IMG/VR virus record: IMGVR_UViG_3300034068_000817
Coordinates: 1 to 46,847 of that record
Source of the DNA: a virus
Reading direction: 5' to 3' (one strand)
DNA: 46,847 nt
Of the stretch, positions 16,947 to 24,259 are shown one piece after another (the first letter of the stretch is position 1; each line of letters starts with the position of its first letter). Position numbers and translations under genes: made by a program. A model generated the notes under the pieces. It had not been told where the DNA came from. It searched no databases and worked only from the letters and a program-made list of their open reading frames with translations.

Positions 16947-18501
16947 CGAAAATAAGTATCAAATATTATTTCCGGGATACGTTTATGATAATCAGGACCC
17001 TATGATGTTGGGTAGAATTCGAGTTATCCCTGAAACTAAAAACTATAATGATATCATTGCGTCAGTTGCTGATTGGAATGAAGAAACCGATGCTTGGACA
17101 TCTAAGGACCCTCTAATCTTCTTACCGTTATTACCATTTTATATTAGTCAAACACCTAAAAAAGACGAGTACGTTCATATTATTTATATGAATAAAAAAT
17201 ACCCATTTCAAAATCAATTCTATCTTCAAGGGCCGTTTTCTTCTCCAATGACAACACCTTTTGAGCATTTCCAAGGAGCTAAAAAATTCTTGGCGACAGG
17301 TGATAGGATAAAACAGGGAATGAGTATTAAAAATCAAGATGGTGAATACCGAGATGATAATAGCCGAGGCGTATTTCCTGAACCGGGTGATAACGCTTTA
17401 TTGGGGAGAGGAACTGCCGATGTTATTGTAAAAGAAAATGAGGTGTTAATACGTGCTGGTAAAACAAAAGAACTATCCAAAGATAAATTCCCAATAGCTA
17501 ATCAAAATCGAGCATTTTTACAATTAACCAGATTTACTCAAACTAAAAAAACATTACCAAGTGAAACCAAATATAGGTTAGTACAGAACATTCAATTAGT
17601 GAAAAAAATGATTGTTTGGGATATTGCAAACTTAGATAATTCCGTAAGTATGTTTACGGGGTCTGTTAAACTATATAATCTTAAAGGTGGGGTTAAAGTT
17701 AATACGGACAACTTTAAGTATGATACAATATTAAATTTGACAAGTGGTGAGGATTATGGAGCAGAATTAGAGTCAATATCATTTATGGGTAAATCTTTTG
17801 AAGAATCGGTAAAAACAATTAACGATTTTATTTCAAAAATGTTTGACTCAAATGTTTCATTTACTGGTATTACTATTAATAACCCTCAAAACATTACTAA
17901 TCAATTTCCATTTGTTGTTACACCATCAAAACAAACCTACGAGATAGGTAAAAAGTTTACACCAACAACAGCATTAGTCGATGTTGTTGAATACATTAAC
18001 TACAAAAGATTTTTTAATAACATTAAATTGAATAATTCAAAAGAAGATGGGTGGTTTTTAGTTTCAGAAAATAAAGGGGGTAAACCTTTGTTTGGTCCAC
18101 AAGCAACTTTAAAAGAGGAACAAATTCAACCAACAACATTTGAAAACGAAGATATTACCTATGGAGCATTAGGTGCCCAACGAATATTTTTACTATCACA
18201 AAATTCTACAAGTCCCAAAGGACAAATAAATCTTTCAAACACTTTATATGGTATTCCACAAGATAAATTTATTGGTGCGGGACAAACATTATATGATAAA
18301 ACATATTCGACTGTTAGGGGGGAAGAATTGGTTAAACTGATTGAGAAAATTGTGGAATTCCTAAACAATCACGTTCACCCTCACGCTAATATGGTACCGG
18401 ATGAAGCAACACAAGGTTCTAAAACAACCAAGACTAGTATCAACCAATTACTAGCCGATGTAAATAATACTGTTCTAAATCAAAATATTCGTATAAACTA
18501 A
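16933..18501 (+). CDS. Baseplate hub/tip protein with gp5-like OB-fold N-terminus
   Basis: 522 residues. Near the N-terminus, NQDPMMLGRIRVIP (about 20-33) and LIFLPLLPFYISQTPKKDEY (about 58-77) match the OB-fold of T4 gp5-type baseplate proteins, in which the strand 'LGRVRV' is followed by a 'P...P..GE.V' strand. No lysozyme domain is visible, unlike T4 gp5. Near residues 478-484, NHVHPHANMVP has the HxHPH arrangement found at metal-binding tips and PAAR-adjacent proteins of contractile tails. Role: hub or spike at the puncturing end of the tail. Overlaps the small upstream gene by 14 bases. Confidence 0.65.
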   Translation: MTIDNENKYQILFPGYVYDNQDPMMLGRIRVIPETKNYNDIIASVADWNEETDAWTSKDPLIFLPLLPFYISQTPKKDEYVHIIYMNKKYPFQNQFYLQGPFSSPMTTPFEHFQGAKKFLATGDRIKQGMSIKNQDGEYRDDNSRGVFPEPGDNALLGRGTADVIVKENEVLIRAGKTKELSKDKFPIANQNRAFLQLTRFTQTKKTLPSETKYRLVQNIQLVKKMIVWDIANLDNSVSMFTGSVKLYNLKGGVKVNTDNFKYDTILNLTSGEDYGAELESISFMGKSFEESVKTINDFISKMFDSNVSFTGITINNPQNITNQFPFVVTPSKQTYEIGKKFTPTTALVDVVEYINYKRFFNNIKLNNSKEDGWFLVSENKGGKPLFGPQATLKEEQIQPTTFENEDITYGALGAQRIFLLSQNSTSPKGQINLSNTLYGIPQDKFIGAGQTLYDKTYSTVRGEELVKLIEKIVEFLNNHVHPHANMVPDEATQGSKTTKTSINQLLADVNNTVLNQNIRIN

Positions 18502-18502
18502 A

Positions 18503-18517
18503 TATTTATTGTTAAAA
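18503..18517 (+). promoter_or_regulatory. Late-type promoter motif TATTTATTGTTAAAA
   Basis: A full match to the recurrent element, 21 bases before ATG 18524 and starting right after the stop of the baseplate gene. Its position argues against the in-frame TTG at 18509, which lies inside the element. Confidence 0.55.
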
Positions 18518-18523
18518 GATTTT

Positions 18524-19984
18524 ATGTCAATTAACAATTCCTATTTTAGTAAAAATAATACAATCATATCAAATAGTCTGACAAACACGGGGAGAAACCC
18601 TGTTACAGAACTATTTTATGGTTCGTTAGCCACTTCACAATACCCAAACGGTTTTAGTCGTTTTATTTTTGATTTAGATATATCTCTTCTTCAAGAAAAA
18701 GTATCTGATGGAACAATATCTAACACTTGTAACGATACGATGGTACACACGTTAAGAATGGTTAATACATCAACGTTTAATCTTGAAACGTTAAACACAA
18801 CAACATCTCAAGGTAGATTGAGAGCCACATCCTTCGATTTAATATTATTTAGAATCCCTGATATACAAATTTGGGATGAAGGTGTTGGTTATGACTTTGC
18901 GGATTTAATCTATGACTATAGTAATTCCGACAAAAATTTCTCAACAAGACCATCCAATTGGATTCAAACAACAACATTAAGTGGTTGGACAGAACAAGGT
19001 ATCTACAATAACAATAATTCTGGTTCCACCCCATATAGTGCATTGACCATAGTTGATACACAACACTTCCAATTTGGTAATGAAAACGTATCATTCGATA
19101 TGACAACAGAAATTAACGCTATTTTAAATGGTAGTTTAACCGGTGTCACAGGTTGGGGAATTGCTTATCTACCACAGTTAGAAAATCTAACAGGTTTAAC
19201 CGAAAATTACGAGGTCCAATTCTTTACTAGACATACACAAACATTCTACGAACCATTCTTAGAAACAAACTACAATGATTTAATCGAAGATGATAGAAAT
19301 TCATTCTCATTAGGTAAGGTTAATAAATTATATCTTTATATTTTTGAAGATGGAAATCCTATTAATTTGGACCAATTACCGTCAGTATGTATTTCGGACT
19401 CTAACGGTTCACCAATATTAGGTTTAATTAGTCCTTATTTGGATGTTTGTCAAAGAACCAAAGGGGTTTATGAAGTTACTATACCACCGTTATTGGGGTA
19501 TCACACACCTTGCGCTTTTTATGATATTTGGTCGGGATTAAAATTAAATGGATTTTCTTTACCTGATACTACAAATGACTTCGTAGTGTACCCCCTAAAA
19601 CGTTCAATTCAGATAGGAACTTCGTCTGTTGACCCAAAGGTATATGGGTTTGATTTTTATGGGTTAAAACAAGATGAAAAAATATATAATTCAGATATTA
19701 GAAAAGTTGGTGTTATCATTAAACAAGCGTACACAACGAATAAATTACTCCCAAATGTTGATGCGTATTACAGAGTATATGTTAGAGAAGGACAAACAGA
19801 AGTTCAAGTACAAGATTGGACAAAAATAAACAGAACACCTAACGAATATTACTTTATGTTTGACACAAGAGATAAAATTCCAAATGAATATTATGTCGAT
19901 ATGAAGGTTATTTGTAGTGGGGAAATAAACACATATAAAAAACAAATAAAATTCCAAATAGTAAATTTAAAATATTTGGAATAA
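18524..19984 (+). CDS. Putative virion structural protein, beta-rich
   Basis: 486 residues; no family recognised. It is polar, rich in Asn, Thr, Ser and aromatic residues with predicted beta content, and lacks signal peptide or membrane segments, as expected for a tail or head surface protein. Segments such as LYLYIFEDGNPINLDQLPSV and YRVYVREGQTEVQVQDWTKI look like Ig-like or fibre-type strands. Start taken at ATG 18524, because the longer frame would use a TTG within the promoter motif. The preceding late-type promoter and the neighbouring baseplate gene support a late structural role. Confidence 0.5.
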   Translation: MSINNSYFSKNNTIISNSLTNTGRNPVTELFYGSLATSQYPNGFSRFIFDLDISLLQEKVSDGTISNTCNDTMVHTLRMVNTSTFNLETLNTTTSQGRLRATSFDLILFRIPDIQIWDEGVGYDFADLIYDYSNSDKNFSTRPSNWIQTTTLSGWTEQGIYNNNNSGSTPYSALTIVDTQHFQFGNENVSFDMTTEINAILNGSLTGVTGWGIAYLPQLENLTGLTENYEVQFFTRHTQTFYEPFLETNYNDLIEDDRNSFSLGKVNKLYLYIFEDGNPINLDQLPSVCISDSNGSPILGLISPYLDVCQRTKGVYEVTIPPLLGYHTPCAFYDIWSGLKLNGFSLPDTTNDFVVYPLKRSIQIGTSSVDPKVYGFDFYGLKQDEKIYNSDIRKVGVIIKQAYTTNKLLPNVDAYYRVYVREGQTEVQVQDWTKINRTPNEYYFMFDTRDKIPNEYYVDMKVICSGEINTYKKQIKFQIVNLKYLE

Positions 19985-19989
19985 TTAGA

Positions 19990-20006
19990 TATTTATAAAT
20001 AAAAAA
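19990..20006 (+). promoter_or_regulatory. Late-type promoter motif TATTTATAAATAAAAAA
   Basis: A copy of the recurrent element, 19 bases before ATG 20009. In this variant the T4 late consensus TATAAATA is also present in direct orientation (19994-20001), overlapping the shared TATTTAT core. Confidence 0.55.
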
Positions 20007-20008
20007 TC

Positions 20009-20392
20009 ATGGCAAACAGATATTTTACCGGAACAACTTGTGGAAATGGTTCAGTTATTACATTTATAACTGACGACACTATTCTTACCGCAAACTCACT
20101 TAATAAAATTTATCAATTAGGTGATGGGAATTGTATAACATTAACCGCATCCGGAGCAACAACAATCAATAATACAACTGTTGGTGTTTTTTATGGTCCA
20201 TATTCTTCTTGTACACAATGTATAACACCTGTTAATAGTTCGGGAGTTAATTCGATTATTTGTAATACCTGTGATGGAACAACTGTTACCGCAACAACCG
20301 CACCTCACTCAGTTTATACTAACTCTTTTAATAGAGCGATTTCACAAATTAATACAGTTGGACTCGGTGGATTTAACGGATTAAATAATTAA
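20009..20392 (+). CDS. Small Cys/Thr-rich putative structural protein (127 aa)
   Basis: 127 residues with low charge, many Thr/Asn/Ser/Gly and seven cysteines, including CTQC and CNTC pairs, suggesting metal binding or disulphides. The beta-prone repeats (FITDDTILTA, ITLTASGATTINN, GTTVTATTAP) look like a small fibre or decoration domain. It has its own late-type promoter, so it may be made in large amounts. No family recognised; not cytosolic-enzyme-like. Confidence 0.5.
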   Translation: MANRYFTGTTCGNGSVITFITDDTILTANSLNKIYQLGDGNCITLTASGATTINNTTVGVFYGPYSSCTQCITPVNSSGVNSIICNTCDGTTVTATTAPHSVYTNSFNRAISQINTVGLGGFNGLNN

Positions 20393-20438
20393 ATTCAATT
20401 TTTTTTGTCAAATATTTTTTTATTCTCAAAAATAGTAT

Positions 20439-20446
20439 TATCTTTG
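20439..20446 (+). promoter_or_regulatory. Host-type promoter -7 element TATCTTTG
   Basis: TATCTTTG fits the Bacteroidota -7 consensus TAnnTTTG. The flank GTATTATCTTTGT is identical to that at 46806-46818. At the expected 19-base spacing the -33 position reads TTTT rather than TTTG, so this is a weaker match. It lies 20 bases before ATG 20466. Confidence 0.5.
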
Positions 20447-20465
20447 TCCGATAATTCAAAAGAAT

Positions 20466-20906
20466 ATGATAAAATATATAAAAAGAAAATTAAAACGTAG
20501 AAGTGTTAAAAGACAAGTTCTTAAAATGCGTGAAATGTATGATTTTAACGACCCTGGTATGTTGGCAGATATTAATACTTGTAAATTTATTTGTAGAACC
20601 GCAATTAAACATATTGGTACCATATTTGAATTAACCCCAATCTCTGATGAAAGAATTATCGAGAATAAGAAATTGGGTGTTTTCATTATCTTAGATAACA
20701 AAAAAATAACCGTGATTAATCACGTATGTTATTATAGTAATATCCCTATGTCAGATAGAGATTGGAAAAAATTGACATCGATGTTTGATAATAAAGTTCA
20801 GGAGATTAGAAAAAAGAAAATACATCAAATGAAAACTCAAGTCGAAAATTCATTAGAGAAATTAAAAAACAAAATGATATTAAAAATAAAAACCCCTACT
20901 AAGTAA
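20466..20906 (+). CDS. Hypothetical protein (146 aa), host-promoter-driven
   Basis: 146 residues, basic at both ends (KRKLKRRSVKRQVLKMREM at the start, many Lys at the end) around an alpha/beta core (CKFICRTAIKHIGTIFELTP, FIILDNKKITVINHVCYYS). The basic ends suggest nucleic acid contact, but I recognise no family. Unlike the structural genes next to it, it is preceded by a host-type -7 element, which suggests expression before the late phase. The stop codon lies inside the bidirectional terminator hairpin. Confidence 0.6.
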   Translation: MIKYIKRKLKRRSVKRQVLKMREMYDFNDPGMLADINTCKFICRTAIKHIGTIFELTPISDERIIENKKLGVFIILDNKKITVINHVCYYSNIPMSDRDWKKLTSMFDNKVQEIRKKKIHQMKTQVENSLEKLKNKMILKIKTPTK

Positions 20907-20913
20907 GGGTTTT
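20889..20913. terminator. Bidirectional terminator between convergent genes
   Basis: AAAACCC (20889-20895) pairs with GGGTTTT (20907-20913); TAC/GTA inside the loop can extend it. T-runs are present on both strands, so it can end transcription from 20466 (+) and from the metallopeptidase gene (-). The plus-strand stop codon is part of the hairpin. Confidence 0.7.
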
Positions 20914-20918
20914 TTTTA

Positions 20919-22145
20919 TTAAAACATATCTTCAAGACTATGTAAGTGTTTCTTAACGATATCCAAGTCACTAATATCCGTATAAGTCATTCCTCGACTC
21001 TTTAAGGTTTGTATTTCTCTATGTAGGTGTAATGTCATTTGTCTAACCTGATTTGACATTGATGGATAATTTTTAATCATATTATCCAAGTAATAAACAT
21101 CAGATGGTAGTTTTAACACATCACCAATTTTCTTGAACCATTCTTTCCCGTAATTATCGGCATCCATTTCCATCTCCCAATAAATTTTGAAGAACTCCTC
21201 AAAGTCTTCAACATCCCCCATGTAGGAATTCTTTAAATCAAACTCACTCATTTGTTGTTCGTGTCTTAATTCGTGAAATAAGATATATACAAACGACGCA
21301 AAATTAGGAAATAATTCAGGAGAACATAAGATAATTGCCTTATTTGTTCTAACTCCTTTAAACCCTGTGTTACAAGAATTTATTATTTTTATTATATATC
21401 CTCTCTCCTGAATGAAATCTTTTATCTTTTCAGCAATTAAATTATATTCCTTATGTTTATCCTCAGGAATATCTTTTCTAAACTTATTAATGACTCTCTC
21501 GTAATTAGAGGTCGGCTTTATCTCATTTGGGACGATATCTTCTAAAAGGGTGTCTTTGGTTATCTCAACCCATTCTTTAACCGTGTTTACATCGTATGTG
21601 TCAATGTGATATGTTCCTGTCATCCCTTTTTCCCACATACCAACAACGGTGTCTTTATTACCCTTTAATGTTTTACCTTTACTTTTTTTGTTAAATTCAG
21701 ACTCAAGGGTATTAACAAACGGGTCTAACTCAGATTTTATCCATTTTCTTAAACCAAGTTCAATAGGACCATTATATTCTCCCGCACTATTAGCTGTTGT
21801 GTTTTCTTTTATTGGTACTATTTTTTTATCTTTACCCGGTGTCTGATTGATGTTGTTCCCATCTTCATCACTATTAGTCGATTCAGGATGTTTTTTCATA
21901 TAATTAGTTATTTTTTTTGCCTTACCCTCAATTTTTTTAATCTGTTTCTTTGTCTCATCCATAGAACCATCATAACTATCATACTCCAATTCAGGACTAT
22001 TATATTTAGAAACATCAATTGTAAAAGGACCCATTTGAGATTTTTTGAATTTTCTAATACCCATCTGCATTGGTGCAATATAAGAACCTCTTCCCCCACC
22101 ATCACTTGTGGCCTCGTTAATCTGTATTTTGATATTTTTATTCAT
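20919..22145 (-). CDS. HExxH zinc metallopeptidase, candidate head-internal protein
   Basis: 408 residues. HELRH (291-295) in a hydrophobic helix (ASFVYILFHELRHEQQ) is the zinc motif, and YWEMEMDADNYG (322-333) gives a third acidic ligand in the E-x-x-x-D/A pattern of ImmA/SprT-like zincins. Residues 20-41 and 122-143 are a diverged duplicate (GSYIAPMQMGIRKF / GEYNGPIELGLRKW). The N-terminus reads KIQINEATSDGGG, close to the INE|A segment of the major capsid protein here, so cleavage by the gp21-type protease after E11 is plausible. It could then be packaged and injected. Function of the duplicate is unknown. Confidence 0.7.
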   Translation of the reverse strand: MNKNIKIQINEATSDGGGRGSYIAPMQMGIRKFKKSQMGPFTIDVSKYNSPELEYDSYDGSMDETKKQIKKIEGKAKKITNYMKKHPESTNSDEDGNNINQTPGKDKKIVPIKENTTANSAGEYNGPIELGLRKWIKSELDPFVNTLESEFNKKSKGKTLKGNKDTVVGMWEKGMTGTYHIDTYDVNTVKEWVEITKDTLLEDIVPNEIKPTSNYERVINKFRKDIPEDKHKEYNLIAEKIKDFIQERGYIIKIINSCNTGFKGVRTNKAIILCSPELFPNFASFVYILFHELRHEQQMSEFDLKNSYMGDVEDFEEFFKIYWEMEMDADNYGKEWFKKIGDVLKLPSDVYYLDNMIKNYPSMSNQVRQMTLHLHREIQTLKSRGMTYTDISDLDIVKKHLHSLEDMF

Positions 22146-22160
22146 ATATTTATAAATATA
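22145..22160. promoter_or_regulatory. Perfect 16-bp palindrome TATATTTATAAATATA between divergent genes
   Basis: It contains the TATTTAT core on both strands. On the minus strand the core starts 13 bases before the metallopeptidase ATG; on the plus strand it starts 27 bases before ATG 22174. A single symmetric element could therefore serve both directions. Confidence 0.5.
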
Positions 22161-22173
22161 CTAAAATTTAATT

Positions 22174-22401
22174 ATGGAACAACAACAAGAACTATTTGGT
22201 AAATTATTTGAATCAATACCTCTTCATTCCGAAGAACACTTAGATGCAATCCTCGAATCTATGGATAAAGAACACGGGATATACTACCTAACACAAGCCG
22301 TTAAATACGCATATCAAGCCGGTATATACTCCATCGGAGAATGCGAAGTAATATCAAAATCAATTAGACTAACATCCAAAAAAGAAAAAGAGACCGAATA
22401 G
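22174..22401 (+). CDS. Small hypothetical protein (75 aa), plus-strand island
   Basis: 75 residues, helical and acidic in the first two thirds (LFGKLFESIPLHSEEHLDAI), then AVKYAYQAGIYSIGECEVIS and a Lys-rich tail. No family recognised. It is transcribed away from the metallopeptidase gene from the shared palindromic region and faces the second homing endonuclease gene. A terminator includes its stop codon. The length and clean terminator support a real gene. Confidence 0.6.
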   Translation: MEQQQELFGKLFESIPLHSEEHLDAILESMDKEHGIYYLTQAVKYAYQAGIYSIGECEVISKSIRLTSKKEKETE

Positions 22402-22412
22402 AGTCTCTTTTT
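22385..22412. terminator. Bidirectional terminator between convergent genes
   Basis: AAAAAGAGAC (22385-22394) pairs with GTCTCTTTTT (22403-22412) around an 8-base loop. A/T runs flank both sides. It ends the gene at 22174 (+) and can end the homing endonuclease gene at 22417 (-). Confidence 0.75.
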
Positions 22413-22416
22413 TTTA

Positions 22417-24183
22417 TTATAATTCTAGTTTGTATTTGAATAACCCACAATCCCATATCTTGTCATAACCAAGTTCTAAAGTAAGTTCTTTTTCTGTTTT
22501 ACTATAATCCAAATCCGGAAATCTTTTCCTAAGATTATTTTTTCCAAACCCAAACTTATGAAATCTTTTATATCGACTAACTTTAGAGTTATAGTAATAA
22601 TAGTTTGGTTTTGTTATTGAAAATAATTTAAACCCTAAATTAGTGTATAAATTATTCTCCGGGTCAATGGTCCATCTTCTATCTGCAAAACTAATAATTG
22701 ACTTCGGGTTGTACTCCTTAACAAAATGTTTAATAAACTTAGACGCTAACCCTCTAATCACATAGTTTTGTTTTGTTGCGTATCTACTCAATTCAAACTC
22801 CCCATCGTTATTTTTAGTCATATTTCTATGACTGTTAAATGTTACGACACCAACCAATTCTTCTCCATAATAAGCCCCATAATAAATGTCGGATTTATCA
22901 GTTCCCTGAATGTGGTTATTTTTTAAAAAAAATGTTTTGTCCTCTAAATTTATTTTTTTAATGATAACATTTCTACCACCAATTTTAGTACCATCATTCA
23001 CATTTAATAGATGTTTTAATTTTGACTTAACTAATTGATTGTTAATCATCCACTCATCTTCAAAAATATGTATTAATCGATACCCAATTTGATTACACTC
23101 AATAGTTTTATTTAAGTGGTATGTCGAGGTTTTACCCATTTTTTCTGTGTGAAAATATAATCCATCGTACTCAATACATATATTTGTATTGTCAATAATT
23201 AAATCAATTTCCTTACCATCCAATAATTTACGATTTTTACCTTTAGCAACATTAAATCCAAGACTTTCAATAAATTCTTTAACTTCTGTTTCACCTTTTG
23301 ATGTCCAAGTTGGTACCATATTAACATTTGTTAATTTTGCTAAATCACTTAAACCCTCAGAAACTGATGTTGACACTATTTTTTCATTGGGGTATTTTAA
23401 TTTATATTCTAATGTTGTGATATTATGTTTATTTTTTAAGTGAGTATTTGAAATACTTTTCATTTTTTCTCCACATATTTTACAAATAACATAATTTTTA
23501 GTCTTAGATAAAAATTTAGTTAATTCTATTTTTTTTATATGATTGGGGTGATAGATAATATCGTCGGGAAATGTTGATAAATAATTTTCCAACATTATTC
23601 CGTGGGACAGATTAATGTGATTCTCAAAACAACCTGTTTTATTTGAAGCGTCTATTGTTTCCCATTCACATAATTTACATTTTCTTGTCGGTAAAATCTC
23701 AACCTCAACTATATTGAAGTATTCCTCAAACCATTTTTTTTTATTTATTAATTCGTATTTTTTTCTTTGGTAAGTATTACTTGGAATCCAAACATCCCCG
23801 TATAAATTAATAATGTGTTTGGTTAATTTACCTGATAAATTGTTGGGGTCTTTAATGACTACGTTAGTTCTCTTACATTGAGCAATTAATTCGTGAGTGT
23901 CTGAATTAACATATAATTTTGTTTTAGACGATTCTATTTCCGAACTATTACCTATTTGAGTTTGTCCTCCCTTCTTATTGATTACTATATTATTTTCAGA
24001 TAATATTTGACTAATTTTTTTATGACCAACTTTAAATTTTTCCGCCAATTTATGTGTGCTTGGAATTTCCGTTTGATATAGTTCAATAATCTTAATATTA
24101 TCTTCGAATGTTAATTTAGTTTTCACGTTATTCTTTTTATATAAATATAATAATAAATAGTTAAAGGTCAAATTATAACCCAT
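22417..24183 (-). CDS. Large homing-endonuclease-like protein: HTH, two zinc fingers, EDxHD nuclease, GNAT-like C-terminus
   Basis: 588 residues if started at ATG 24183. An HTH near 35-65 (THKLAEKFKVGHKKISQILS) is followed by Cys/His clusters CKLCEWET...H...H and CKICGEKM...H...H. The EDxHD/Vsr-like nuclease follows at about 325-385: EIDLIIDNTNICIEYDGLYF, then GYRLIHIFEDEW. The last 190 residues (EELVGVVTFNSHR, LASKFIKHFVKEYNPKSIIS, NLYTNLGFKLF) look like a GNAT-type fold. It sits between the capsid gene and the metallopeptidase gene. The start is uncertain: a GTG at 24126 (residue 20) is preceded at 21 bases by another promoter motif and would give 569 residues beginning directly before the HTH. 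Confidence 0.75.
   Translation of the reverse strand: MGYNLTFNYLLLYLYKKNNVKTKLTFEDNIKIIELYQTEIPSTHKLAEKFKVGHKKISQILSENNIVINKKGGQTQIGNSSEIESSKTKLYVNSDTHELIAQCKRTNVVIKDPNNLSGKLTKHIINLYGDVWIPSNTYQRKKYELINKKKWFEEYFNIVEVEILPTRKCKLCEWETIDASNKTGCFENHINLSHGIMLENYLSTFPDDIIYHPNHIKKIELTKFLSKTKNYVICKICGEKMKSISNTHLKNKHNITTLEYKLKYPNEKIVSTSVSEGLSDLAKLTNVNMVPTWTSKGETEVKEFIESLGFNVAKGKNRKLLDGKEIDLIIDNTNICIEYDGLYFHTEKMGKTSTYHLNKTIECNQIGYRLIHIFEDEWMINNQLVKSKLKHLLNVNDGTKIGGRNVIIKKINLEDKTFFLKNNHIQGTDKSDIYYGAYYGEELVGVVTFNSHRNMTKNNDGEFELSRYATKQNYVIRGLASKFIKHFVKEYNPKSIISFADRRWTIDPENNLYTNLGFKLFSITKPNYYYYNSKVSRYKRFHKFGFGKNNLRKRFPDLDYSKTEKELTLELGYDKIWDCGLFKYKLEL
24133..24159 (-). promoter_or_regulatory. Two late-type motif cores inside the first codons of the homing endonuclease frame
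   Basis: Reading the minus strand, TATTTAT begins at 24159 and again at 24147, where it continues as TATTTATATAAAAAG. The second copy is 21 bases before the in-frame GTG at 24126, the spacing usual for this element. It therefore competes with ATG 24183 as evidence for the true start. Confidence 0.4.
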
Positions 24184-24193
24184 TTATTTTTAA

Positions 24194-24208
24194 CCCATTT
24201 TATAAATA
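24194..24208 (-). promoter_or_regulatory. Late-type motif TATTTATAAAATGGG
   Basis: A copy of the core 25 bases upstream of ATG 24183, just beyond the terminator that follows the capsid gene. The TAAAA part is shortened. It would support the longer form of the homing endonuclease. Confidence 0.4.
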
Positions 24209-24210
24209 AA

Positions 24211-24235
24211 AAAAAGGGACATATAGTCCCTTTTT
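24211..24235 (-). terminator. Terminator after the major capsid gene, AGGGAC-ATATA-GTCCCT
   Basis: AAAAAGGGAC (24211-24220) pairs with GTCCCTTTTT (24226-24235) around the loop ATATA. It lies 25 bases after the capsid stop (minus strand), so it isolates the capsid unit from the homing endonuclease gene. The same loop and near-identical stem recur at 27705 and 43595. Confidence 0.8.
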
Positions 24236-24259
24236 TTTTAATTATAATAAAAGTATTGA

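Noticed and set aside
16933-18501. Lysozyme domain as in T4 gp5
   Set aside because: No lysozyme catalytic motif was found between the OB-fold part and the C-terminal HxHPH region.
19994-20001. T4 consensus late promoter TATAAATA as the general late signal
   Set aside because: Only a minority of units contain TATAAATA in the gene direction (19990, 22158, 30219, 44486 regions). The part shared by all is TATTTAT followed by TAAAA.
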